Of a stretch of 6,919 nt of DNA, positions 1 through 6,885 are shown piece after piece. This DNA comes from an uncultured Cellvibrio sp. (lineage in GTDB: Bacteria; Pseudomonadota; Gammaproteobacteria; Pseudomonadales; Cellvibrionaceae), in the NCBI GenBank assembly GCA_946481095.1, contig CAMLML010000126.1, positions 1 to 6,919 on the forward strand, written 5' to 3'. Within the stretch, counting starts at the first letter, position 1. Each line of letters begins with the position of its first letter. A program made the translations under genes and the position numbers. The notes under the pieces are model-generated. The model saw only the letters and a list, made by a program, of their open reading frames with translations. It searched no databases and was not told the origin of the DNA.

Positions 1-264
1 GCACTCTGGCCTGGCCCTTTGGTGTGTCGATGGAATTTGAATCCTTTGCACGGTGCTTATGGTTACGAAGATGCGCAACAAGCCTATTCACCTTACGACA
101 AAATGGTTGATCCCGATTTGGATACGCGAGCGATTCTGGCAAAAGTTATTTCAGGTACAGCAAAGGCCGGACAAAATGTGTTTGTCACGCTCAGTAATAA
201 AGCTGAAGGTTCTGCGCCTTTATCGGTAATTGAATTGGCTAAGGCGATTAAAAATTTTCCGTAA
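1..264 (+). CDS. DUF72 / YecE-family protein, C-terminal fragment (5' end outside window)
   Basis: This is the last 87 codons of a gene that enters from the left. The reading frame is open from base 1 and ends with TAA at 262-264, so the TTG at 19 is an internal codon and not a start. The visible peptide has the typical tail of DUF72 (YecE-like, TIM-barrel-type) proteins: PGPLVCRWNL, then GYEDAQQAYSPYDKMVDPD, then the conserved strand and loop VFVTLSNKAEGSAPLSV, followed by a short helix. Family members usually run about 240-300 aa, so roughly two thirds of this one is missing. Their biochemical role is not settled; they are sometimes found near iron–sulfur or nucleic-acid genes, but no such neighbour is visible here. 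The gene converges on the WG-repeat gene with a 28-bp gap, and I see no hairpin terminator in it. Family assignment is by motif recognition only. Confidence 0.8.
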   Translation, partial: ALWPGPLVCRWNLNPLHGAYGYEDAQQAYSPYDKMVDPDLDTRAILAKVISGTAKAGQNVFVTLSNKAEGSAPLSVIELAKAIKNFP

Positions 265-292
265 TATATTATGAAGTGATAGGTGTTTTATT

Positions 293-1090
293 CTATTCTT
301 CAACCGGCACTATAGATAACCAGCGCGCCGTTTTTGATTCCAGCTCAATGACAAAAATATCGTTTGGGGAATCCTGATAAGTAAAATTAACCAGCCATGT
401 GTCTTTGGCTTTTTTGGCTGATACAATTTCTTTTAATTGATTTAAATGGCTTTGATGCTGCAAATGTCGCTTCGCATGGCAAATGGCAGATTCTTTTGAT
501 GTGATGGGCGGTTTGGGGCAGTGATTGTGGCTGTTAATATAATTATCAAAAGCTTCGTTATTACCAATAGAATATTTTGCATCAACTACTAAATTACCTT
601 GTTTGTCGATCAGCCCGCATTGCCCATTTTTCATCAGGCTGTGTTCACCATCCTGAATAGTTTCGAATGGACCGTTGCAGACAGTGGCGTGGTCATAATC
701 AAAAGGCAGCAACCATTCAAAACCAGGTCTTAATACCACATTTAAATTTTTATCCATATAAATCATTTTTCCATTTTCATAACCGCGCGCCAACCCGTCT
801 TCAAAATAATCACAGCCGTTGTCAAAAAATATTGTGCGGCGAGTGCCGCCTTTTTTATTGATATAAAAAGCTTTGTCACCGCCAATTAATACACAGCCCA
901 AACCATCTTGATCAAAATCAATATTGTTTTTATGCCAATCATGTGGCTGTAATTGATCACCTTTTATTTCACCGCAAGATTTATAAAATTCAATGGCAAG
1001 ATCCTTTTTGCTTGGGTAGCCGCAGGGTGTATCGGCAGCGGCAGGTGTGGGCAGTAGAAAATAAAACAGGGCGGGAAATAATTTTTTCAT
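293..1090 (-). CDS. Exported cysteine-rich WG-repeat protein
   Basis: Predicted 265-aa exported protein of unknown function. Residues 1-19 form a signal peptide (MKK, hydrophobic FPALFYFLLPTP, then AAA before D20), which suggests periplasmic or secreted location. The body has WG (KWG)-type repeats: a degenerate unit around 60-81, a clearer one at 96-140 (FEDGLARGYENGK, then MDKNLNVVLRP, then PFDYDHATVCNG) and another at 155-173 (NGQCGLIDKQGNLVV). There are eight cysteines after the signal peptide (23, 39, 66, 93, 138, 158, 191, 204), which would allow disulfides in the periplasm. Residues 58-66 read D-F-D-Q-D-G-L-G-C, resembling the DxDxDGxxC loop of Excalibur calcium-binding motifs, but this may simply be the start of a WG unit. 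The C-terminal 60 residues (about 205-265) look like a separate small alpha/beta segment. The start at 1090 is supported by the signal peptide; the ribosome site is weak (GAG six bases upstream). WG repeats are generally taken as interaction scaffolds; no partner is visible. Confidence 0.78.
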   Translation of the reverse strand: MKKLFPALFYFLLPTPAAADTPCGYPSKKDLAIEFYKSCGEIKGDQLQPHDWHKNNIDFDQDGLGCVLIGGDKAFYINKKGGTRRTIFFDNGCDYFEDGLARGYENGKMIYMDKNLNVVLRPGFEWLLPFDYDHATVCNGPFETIQDGEHSLMKNGQCGLIDKQGNLVVDAKYSIGNNEAFDNYINSHNHCPKPPITSKESAICHAKRHLQHQSHLNQLKEIVSAKKAKDTWLVNFTYQDSPNDIFVIELESKTARWLSIVPVEE

Positions 1091-1104
1091 GTAAAACTCG
1101 TGGT

Positions 1105-1133
1105 TTGATGTATCCTACGGTGGATTTTATAAC
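1105..1133 (+). promoter_or_regulatory. Putative sigma70 promoter for the TMEM175-like gene
   Basis: TTGATG (1105-1110) and TATAAC (1128-1133) are separated by exactly 17 bp. The -10 matches the consensus at 5 of 6 positions and the -35 at 4 of 6. Transcription would begin near 1140, about 34 bases ahead of the ATG at 1174. It lies in the 83-bp divergent spacer, so the same DNA must also hold the promoter of the minus-strand WG-repeat gene, for which I find no equally good match. Prediction only. Confidence 0.45.
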
Positions 1134-1173
1134 TTACTTCCGCTGATCATATTGAATTTTGTTGGAGCAAATC

Positions 1174-1743
1174 ATGGGTAAAAATCGTTTGGAAGCATTT
1201 AGCGATGGTGTGCTTGCCATCATTATTACCATTATGGTGTTGGAAATGAAGGTGCCCCATGGAACCGATTGGGGAACTTTATTACAACTTTTTCCGGTAT
1301 TTTTAAGTTATGTTTTGAGTTTTATTTATATTGGAATTTATTGGAGTAACCATCATCATCTTTTGCATTCGATTCATCATGTGAGTGGTGGTGTTTTGTG
1401 GGCCAATTTGCATTTGTTATTTTGGTTGTCTTTGTTACCTTTTTCGACGGGATGGATGGGCGAAAATCATTTTGCGGCAAATCCAACGGCAGTTTATGGA
1501 TTTAATCTGTTAATGGCAGCAATCGCCTATTGGATATTGGTGAAATGTTTGATAGCCGTTGAAGGAAACGATTCTGTGCTTGCCAAAGCTATAGGAAAAG
1601 ATGTTAAAGGTAATGTCTCAATTGTGCTTTATTTGATAGGAATAGTATCCACATTCCTGTTGAGTTGGGTTGCGCCCATTTGTTATGTGCTGGTGGCATT
1701 GTTATGGCTCGTGCCCGATAAGCGAATCGAGAAAAAATTGTAA
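1174..1743 (+). CDS. TMEM175-family (DUF1211) integral membrane protein, putative K+ channel subunit
   Basis: A 189-aa protein with about six hydrophobic segments, the usual size of a single-repeat bacterial TMEM175 protein. The family signature is at the N-terminus: N-R-L-E-A-F-S-D-G-V (4-13), i.e. the R…FSD motif of the first helix, followed by LAIIITIMVLEMKVP. The second conserved block, YxxSFxxIGIYWSNHH (about 46-61), is also family-typical, as is the WANLHLLFWLSLLPFSTGW segment (76-94). Characterised bacterial members form tetrameric potassium-permeable channels, whereas eukaryotic ones carry two such repeats; channel activity here is inferred. I chose ATG 1174 because GGAG (1164-1167) sits six bases ahead; the frame also allows TTG at 1159 or 1162, but that would place the ribosome site inside the gene and put residues before the conserved MGKNRLEAF start. 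The next gene follows after 47 bp on the same strand with no terminator between, so cotranscription is likely. Confidence 0.86.
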   Translation: MGKNRLEAFSDGVLAIIITIMVLEMKVPHGTDWGTLLQLFPVFLSYVLSFIYIGIYWSNHHHLLHSIHHVSGGVLWANLHLLFWLSLLPFSTGWMGENHFAANPTAVYGFNLLMAAIAYWILVKCLIAVEGNDSVLAKAIGKDVKGNVSIVLYLIGIVSTFLLSWVAPICYVLVALLWLVPDKRIEKKL

Positions 1744-1790
1744 ATATAATCCAGGCAAAACTGAAAATATTTAGCTCGGGAATTCTTATC

Positions 1791-2540
1791 ATGCGTGACT
1801 TTTTCCTTAACGCCAGTGCGATGGAGATAATGCTGTCAGGCCTGGTGTTTTTCTTTTGTATGTATTTTCTGTTTTGTTTAATCAATATTGCCTTATTGTC
1901 TTTGGTGTTTCCTGCTTTTAAAAAAGGACGAGTATTGGATGCTCGTCCGGTTAACAGCCAGCAGTTACGAAGGGAAATTGGACTGTCATTTATCACTATC
2001 GCGATTTTTGGTTTGGGGGTAATTTTCCCTTGGGGATTATTGCAATTGGGCTGGGCGCAACTTGCAGAAAATCCCAGGTGGTTGCAAATCTGGTTTGAAA
2101 TTGTGGTTTTGTTTTTTTGGAATGAATTGTATTTTTATATCAATCATCGTTTGTTGCATACACCTTTACTGCGCCGTTATCATAAAGCGCATCACCAATC
2201 CATGACTACTACCCCTTGGACAACCTATAGCTTTCACCCGGTTGAATCCATGATGTTGGGTGGTGTATTGATTTTACCTATGTTGGCTCATGATTTTAGT
2301 ATCCATGCACTTGTTTCTGTTCCCGTATTCAGTTTTGTCATCAACCAAATTGGTCACGCCAATTACGATTGGTTTCCTGAGTCCCGTTTCTTTTTATTTC
2401 AAGGTGCACGCCGGCATCAACAACATCACGAAAAAATTCACGGCAATTTTGGATTTGCCTTGGATTGGTTTGATCGCTGGTTAAAAACAGGTTTGTCTTC
2501 ATCCCCCCTGCCAGAAAAATCTGTCAATCGCATTTTGTGA
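1791..2540 (+). CDS. Sterol desaturase / fatty acid hydroxylase superfamily membrane enzyme
   Basis: A 249-aa integral membrane di-iron oxygenase of the fatty acid hydroxylase (sterol desaturase) superfamily. Metal-binding histidine clusters are intact and in order: HRLLH at 119-123 (HX3H), HKAHH at 131-135 (HX2HH), H149 in SFHPVE, H189 in GHANYDW, and HQQHH at 209-213 (HX2HH). Hydrophobic segments lie near 13-40, 64-90, 99-117 and 154-186, with the catalytic clusters expected on the cytoplasmic face. The family hydroxylates or desaturates acyl chains, sterols or carotenoids using O2 and an electron donor; the substrate cannot be read from the sequence. ATG 1791 follows a weak GGGA (1778-1781). 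An internal ATG at 1821 would cut into the first membrane segment. It sits 47 bp behind the TMEM175-like gene, probably in one transcript. No rubredoxin, ferredoxin or lipid-pathway gene is adjacent to suggest its substrate. Confidence 0.88.
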   Translation: MRDFFLNASAMEIMLSGLVFFFCMYFLFCLINIALLSLVFPAFKKGRVLDARPVNSQQLRREIGLSFITIAIFGLGVIFPWGLLQLGWAQLAENPRWLQIWFEIVVLFFWNELYFYINHRLLHTPLLRRYHKAHHQSMTTTPWTTYSFHPVESMMLGGVLILPMLAHDFSIHALVSVPVFSFVINQIGHANYDWFPESRFFLFQGARRHQQHHEKIHGNFGFALDWFDRWLKTGLSSSPLPEKSVNRIL

Positions 2541-2603
2541 TTGGCTGCGGGCTCGTGTTTGTTCTGCACCAATTTAATGCGGAGTTTGATAAAACCCATC
2601 TCC

Positions 2604-2632
2604 TTGATAATGCGATAGTCAAAATTTATATT
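2604..2632 (+). promoter_or_regulatory. Putative sigma70 promoter in the 263-bp gap before the TauE/SafE gene
   Basis: TTGATA (2604-2609) and TATATT (2627-2632) are separated by 17 bp, each matching the consensus at 5 of 6 positions. Transcription would start near 2639 and give an untranslated leader of about 165 bases before the ATG at 2804. Weaker -10-like sequences occur further down (TATAGT at 2685-2690, TATATT at 2702-2707) without good -35 partners. Nothing else in 2541-2803 is convincing: no tRNA, no open reading frame of note and no terminator hairpin for the gene upstream. The only inverted repeat I saw is a 5-bp GCAGG…CCTGC pair (2696-2700 and 2725-2729) with a 24-base loop. Confidence 0.42.
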
Positions 2633-2803
2633 TATTTGTTTGTCTGGTACGTAAGTTTGTGGTCAATTCGGTGTGGGTGTTTTTTATAGTCAACGGCAGG
2701 TTATATTCTGTTATTTAACTATGGCCTGCACCAAAATAAATCACAAGTTCCTGATGATAAATCGTATAACAAACAAGGCTTATGTCCACTGGTAGGAATT
2801 CTT

Positions 2804-3811
2804 ATGTTTTTTGAAAGCAAACTTTTTCGGCTATGGCTTGCGATTGCATTGATCACGTGGATCAGTCTTTTTGTTTCTTTTAATGATTTGGCCTTTCTTG
2901 CGCAGCATTGGTTTTATCCTGTGATTATGGTTTTAGGTGCATTTGTTGCTGGCGTAACCCCCGAGGGCGGTGGTGTTGTTGCGTTTCCCGTGTTGAATAT
3001 TTTTATTGGTATCGAGCGCACCATGGCGCGAGATTTCAGTTTAATGATTCAAAGTATCGGCATGACCAGTGCCAGTATTTTTATTCTCACTCACTCATCC
3101 AATAATATCCGTGCATACAAACCCATGCTCTGGCTAGTTCCTGTGAGTTTTATTGGCTTTGTTCTGGGAATGCAGCTGTTGCAATCCATTCCGGTTGTCA
3201 TTATTCAAGCCTTGTTTTTGAGTTTGATTGCAACCTTTGCGGTCATTTATTACTTGAGTGATCATCGTGGTGCTAAAGGTACTTTGACTCTGACAAAAAA
3301 ATCTGATTATTGGATCACTGTTCCGGTATTGTTTCTCGGTGGTATGTGCGCCAGTCTATTCGGCACGGGTGCTGATATTATTCTCTACACATTATTAGTT
3401 ACGCGTTTTGGTATGCAAGAAAAAATTGCAACGCACATGAGTATCATGATGATGGCAGCGATCAGTATTCTGGGCTATGCCTATCGACATTTTTATGATT
3501 CAGGATTAACTCAGTATCAAGTACAAACCTGGTTATGCGCATTTCCAGTGGTGTTGTTTATGGCTCCTTTGGGGGCTTACGTGCTCAAGAACATCAATAA
3601 GGAATTGATGTTGAAATTTATTTGTGTGCTGAATATTGGGCAGATCCTTTACTTCAATTTATACAAGCCATCAGTGGAAAAATTTATTTGGTCAGTAATT
3701 TTTACTCTGTTGCTTTCTGTGATTTTCTACACTGTAATGAGACGTCTGGTTAATTCTCGCAAGTTGGATGAGTTGGTCGAGCAAACAAACCCTGCACCGG
3801 CAAGAGATTAA
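2804..3811 (+). CDS. TauE/SafE-family permease (sulfite/sulfonate exporter-like)
   Basis: A 335-aa inner-membrane protein with roughly eight hydrophobic segments. It shows the two-repeat layout of the TauE/SafE (DUF81) family. The first repeat has the glycine-rich re-entrant motif G45-AFVAG-VTPEGGG-VVAFPVL (to about 64); the second has the matching block LGGMCASLFGTGADIILYTLL (about 178-198). The family moves small anions or organic sulfur compounds such as sulfite, sulfoacetate or related substrates; the specific substrate is unknown and no sulfur-metabolism gene is nearby. It is longer than the common 250-270 aa members, chiefly through a long segment after the first repeat and a C-terminal hydrophobic helix (about 293-312) with a charged tail. 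The start is well supported: AGGA (2794-2797) lies six bases before ATG 2804. It converges on ilvY with only 31 bp between stop codons and no recognisable terminator. Confidence 0.86.
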   Translation: MFFESKLFRLWLAIALITWISLFVSFNDLAFLAQHWFYPVIMVLGAFVAGVTPEGGGVVAFPVLNIFIGIERTMARDFSLMIQSIGMTSASIFILTHSSNNIRAYKPMLWLVPVSFIGFVLGMQLLQSIPVVIIQALFLSLIATFAVIYYLSDHRGAKGTLTLTKKSDYWITVPVLFLGGMCASLFGTGADIILYTLLVTRFGMQEKIATHMSIMMMAAISILGYAYRHFYDSGLTQYQVQTWLCAFPVVLFMAPLGAYVLKNINKELMLKFICVLNIGQILYFNLYKPSVEKFIWSVIFTLLLSVIFYTVMRRLVNSRKLDELVEQTNPAPARD

Positions 3812-3842
3812 GTTGCATTTTGCAGTTGAGAAATCAGTCGGA

Positions 3843-4718
3843 TTATTTTGTGTTTTCAAATCCGGCTAATTGCTCCCAAAATGCATTCACAATCGGACTT
3901 TTTAAGCGCTTCTCCATTACGCAAATTCCCATGGAGTAGGGACCGAGGTCTGGTTGTTGAGCAAATTCCTGCACTGAATTTTTAAGGGGGCTGTTATCCA
4001 ATACAATTTTGGGCAGCAGCCCCACGCCAAATCCCAAACTCACCATGCTGACTATCGCTTCGTTACCTTTTACTTCGGCGTAAATGGTCGGTTTGATTTG
4101 ATTCGATTTAAACCAGAAATCCAAACGCTCGCGAGATAAACCTTCTTCGGGGATGATGACAGGAATTTGATTCCAATCTGCAGAATTCCATTCGGTTTTA
4201 TTTTTTGCGCAAATAAAAATGAGCGGCGAATTGGCAATGGATTTAAAACTAATACCCGCAGGTAAGTTGTCGGGTTTGGCGGCTATGGCAATATCTTCAA
4301 GGCCCGCTTGCACGCGCTCGATCGATTGCGCCGGGTCGCCTGTATGCAATTTTATGGCGATACCGGGATGTTGTTGCCGAAATTCCGTGAGAATATCGTA
4401 AAGAAAACTGTAGCTGGCGGTCACAGAACAATAAATAGAAAGTTGCCCGCGTAATTGATCAGCGCGTGCGACTAAAGACTCTTGAAAGCTTTCCCACTGC
4501 TGCAAAATTTCACGCGCAAATCCTAAAAATTGTTCGCCGTCTTGTGTCAGTGCAACCGAGCGATTGTCACGATCAAAGAGTTGAATACCCAGGTCATCTT
4601 CCAGTTGCTTGATGTTGCGGCTGAGTGCTGAGGGGCTAAGGTTGCAGAGCTCGGCGGCCCGCCCAAAGTGAAGTTGCTGGGCGAGAGTCGAGAAGATTTT
4701 GAGCTTGGTGATGTCCAT
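3843..4718 (-). CDS. ilvY: LysR-family regulator IlvY, activator of ilvC
   Basis: A 291-aa LysR-type transcription factor. The N-terminal winged helix-turn-helix is clear (MDITKLKIFSTLAQQLHFGRAAE, then LSPSALSRNIKQLEDDLG at 27-44, then LFDRDNRSVALTQDGE at 48-62), and it resembles E. coli IlvY strongly, including HFGR, the SPS/TLSR recognition helix and DRDNR. Residues from about 90 onward form the periplasmic-binding-protein-like effector domain. E. coli IlvY activates ilvC on binding acetolactate or acetohydroxybutyrate, the substrates of IlvC, and represses its own gene; the same is inferred here from sequence and from the divergent ilvC start 121 bp away. The ATG at 4716-4718 gives the canonical LysR N-terminus. 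It has no Shine-Dalgarno sequence: the preceding bases are occupied by a palindromic operator candidate ending four bases upstream. A larger alternative function for this LysR protein is unlikely given the neighbour. Confidence 0.9.
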   Translation of the reverse strand: MDITKLKIFSTLAQQLHFGRAAELCNLSPSALSRNIKQLEDDLGIQLFDRDNRSVALTQDGEQFLGFAREILQQWESFQESLVARADQLRGQLSIYCSVTASYSFLYDILTEFRQQHPGIAIKLHTGDPAQSIERVQAGLEDIAIAAKPDNLPAGISFKSIANSPLIFICAKNKTEWNSADWNQIPVIIPEEGLSRERLDFWFKSNQIKPTIYAEVKGNEAIVSMVSLGFGVGLLPKIVLDNSPLKNSVQEFAQQPDLGPYSMGICVMEKRLKSPIVNAFWEQLAGFENTK

Positions 4719-4722
4719 AGTG

Positions 4723-4737
4723 TTGCACGTTCTGCAA
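4723..4737. promoter_or_regulatory. Probable IlvY operator (perfect TTGCA-N5-TGCAA palindrome)
   Basis: TTGCA CGTTC TGCAA is a perfect 5+5 inverted repeat and contains a T-N11-A LysR-type core. Its centre (4730) is about 65 bp upstream of the ilvC start site predicted from the promoter at 4760-4788, the usual place for the recognition site of a LysR activator. It is only four bases from the ilvY start codon, within the predicted ilvY leader, so occupancy should also block ilvY expression. A further TGCAA half-site (4746-4750) and a TGAT-N8-ATCA repeat (4743-4758) follow 13 bp on, centred near -44, a plausible weaker activation site. Confidence 0.65.
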
Positions 4738-4749
4738 TAAAGTGATGCA

Positions 4750-4758
4750 AATATATCA
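4750..4758 (-). promoter_or_regulatory. Putative extended -10 promoter for ilvY
   Basis: On the minus strand this reads TGATATATT, i.e. the extended -10 pattern TG-N-TATATT with 5 of 6 consensus bases. No good -35 is found 16-18 bp upstream, which extended -10 promoters tolerate. Transcription would begin near 4743, giving a leader of about 24 bases that contains the operator palindrome at 4723-4737. The location suits negative autoregulation. Prediction only. Confidence 0.42.
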
Positions 4759-4759
4759 T

Positions 4760-5856
<1,097 letters not shown>

Positions 5857-5872
5857 TCTTTTTGGTGAATCG

Positions 5873-5904
5873 AAAGCCCTCGCACCTGCGGGGGCTTTTT
5901 TTTT
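5873..5904 (+). terminator. Rho-independent terminator of ilvC
   Basis: AAAGCCCTCGC (5873-5883) pairs with GCGGGGGCTTT (5888-5898) as an 11-bp stem with one T·G wobble and an ACCT loop, running into nine consecutive T residues (5896-5904). It begins 17 bases after the ilvC stop codon and should separate ilvC from pssA. Confidence 0.93.
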
Positions 5905-5914
5905 AGTCTGGGTG

Positions 5915-5920
5915 TAGAAT
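5915..5920 (+). promoter_or_regulatory. Putative -10 element of a pssA promoter
   Basis: TAGAAT (5915-5920) matches the -10 consensus at 5 of 6 positions and is followed by GCGC, about 37 bases before the pssA start. The region 16-18 bp upstream falls in the 3' arm of the ilvC terminator and has no good -35. A separate promoter is nevertheless expected, because the terminator should stop most ilvC transcription before pssA. Confidence 0.35.
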
Positions 5921-5962
5921 GCGCTTCCCTAAAACTGTGGTCTGAAAACAGTGAGATGAGTC

Positions 5963-6796
5963 ATGAGTTCAGAATTGAATAACGACAAAGACGATAAAAA
6001 ATTGGATGTCGATAGCGAAGGTCCTTTGCCCTTCGGTGATTTTGTGGAAGAGGTGTCTGAAGATGGCAAAAAAACACGTCATCGCGGCGTTTACCTTCTG
6101 CCCAATCTGTTTACGACGGGCGCCTTGTTTTGCGCTTTCTATGCAATCGTCAGTGCAATGAATGGCAATTTCTCCCATGCATCTTTGGCAATTTTTGCAG
6201 CCATGTTGCTTGACGGTATGGATGGTCGCGTTGCGCGTATGACCAATACCCAAAGTGCGTTTGGTGAGCAATATGACAGTCTCGCCGATATGGTCTCCTT
6301 TGGTGTTGCGCCTGCTTTGGTGGTGTTTACCTGGGCTTTGCATGACATGGGGCGTTGGGGTTGGGCGGCAGCGTTTATCTATATGGCTTGCGCAGCGCTT
6401 CGACTTGCACGCTTCAATACGCAGATTGGTGTTGTCGACAAGAAGTATTTCATCGGTCTGGCGAGTCCGGCAGCGGCAGCTCTTGTAACTGGAGTGGTTT
6501 GGGTTTGGTTTGATGTGAATCCTGATAGAAATTGGAGTTATGTGGTTGCTGTGATTACAGCGTTAACCGGTTTGTTGATGGTGTCCAACTTCCGCTATAC
6601 CAGTTTTAAGTCTGTGAATTTCCGCGGTCGCGTACCTTTTGGCTTTTTGCTGTTGGTGGTGCTGGTGTTTGCTTTGCTGATTCGCTTTCAGGAAGTGGGG
6701 GTGTTGGTGATTGCTGTGATTTACGGTCTCTCGGCGCCTGCGATTTGGTTGTTTCAGTCAGTGTTTGATCGCAAAAAAGTCAATTCTGTTCAATAA
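5963..6796 (+). CDS. pssA: CDP-diacylglycerol–serine O-phosphatidyltransferase (phosphatidylserine synthase)
   Basis: A 277-aa integral membrane enzyme of the CDP-alcohol phosphatidyltransferase family. It makes phosphatidylserine from CDP-diacylglycerol and serine, the step before decarboxylation to phosphatidylethanolamine. The family signature D-x2-DG-x2-AR-x8-G-x3-D-x3-D is complete: D84, D87, G88, A91, R92, G101, D105 and D109. The first 40 residues are acidic and soluble, ending in RHRGVYLLPNLFTTGALF (40-57), as in pseudomonad PssA; about six to eight membrane segments follow. This is the membrane-embedded type II enzyme, unrelated to the ribosome-associated PssA of E. coli. ATG 5963 is preceded by a modest GAG (5953-5955). 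It lies 106 bp behind ilvC on the same strand but beyond a strong terminator. The ilvC–pssA order is familiar from Pseudomonas relatives. No terminator hairpin is visible in the bases after its stop codon. Confidence 0.95.
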   Translation: MSSELNNDKDDKKLDVDSEGPLPFGDFVEEVSEDGKKTRHRGVYLLPNLFTTGALFCAFYAIVSAMNGNFSHASLAIFAAMLLDGMDGRVARMTNTQSAFGEQYDSLADMVSFGVAPALVVFTWALHDMGRWGWAAAFIYMACAALRLARFNTQIGVVDKKYFIGLASPAAAALVTGVVWVWFDVNPDRNWSYVVAVITALTGLLMVSNFRYTSFKSVNFRGRVPFGFLLLVVLVFALLIRFQEVGVLVIAVIYGLSAPAIWLFQSVFDRKKVNSVQ

Positions 6797-6827
6797 GTTG
6801 GCGAAGTGTTTTCAAATTGTCCTTAAG

Positions 6828-6885
6828 TAAAAAATATTTCAAAAAAAGATTGCCAAGCTAAAGTGATCTTCGTATAGTGCGCGCC
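6828..6885 (+). promoter_or_regulatory. Strong stable-RNA-type promoter with A-tract UP-like region
   Basis: TTGCCA (6850-6855) and TATAGT (6873-6878) are exactly 17 bp apart, each 5 of 6 to consensus. They are followed at once by GCGCGCCC, the GC-rich discriminator of stringently controlled rRNA and tRNA promoters. Immediately upstream, 6828-6849 is almost all A and T with two A-runs, like an UP element. No open reading frame with a ribosome site begins after it in the remaining ~35 bases. A 13-base inverted repeat (CAAGG-GGG-CCTTG, 6891-6903) lies in the presumed leader. I infer that an rRNA or tRNA operon begins beyond the right edge; none of its mature RNA is in the window. Confidence 0.6.

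Noticed and set aside
19..264. TTG at 19 as the start of an 81-aa gene
   Set aside because: The frame is open through base 1 and residues before the TTG (PGPLV) continue the DUF72 pattern, so this is the truncated tail of a longer gene.
1159..1173. TTG at 1159 as the TMEM175-like start
   Set aside because: The Shine-Dalgarno GGAG (1164-1167) lies between it and ATG 1174, and the family N-terminus begins at MGKNRLEAF.
1745..1750. Perfect TATAAT just after the TMEM175-like gene, as a promoter for the hydroxylase
   Set aside because: No usable -35 lies 16-18 bp upstream (GCGAAT at best) and no extended -10 TG is present; cotranscription is simpler.
1604..1996. 130-codon minus-strand frame spanning the TMEM175–hydroxylase junction
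   Set aside because: It overlaps two confident plus-strand genes, has no family motif, and its sequence is a reverse-complement shadow of membrane-protein codons.
3812..3842. Shared bidirectional terminator between the permease and ilvY
   Set aside because: Only a TGCA-TTT-TGCA mini-repeat is present, with no stem long enough for an intrinsic terminator.
5934..5952. ACTGT-N9-ACAGT inverted repeat just before the pssA ribosome site
   Set aside because: Only 5 bp of stem with a 9-base loop in AT-rich DNA; too weak to call an operator or RNA structure.
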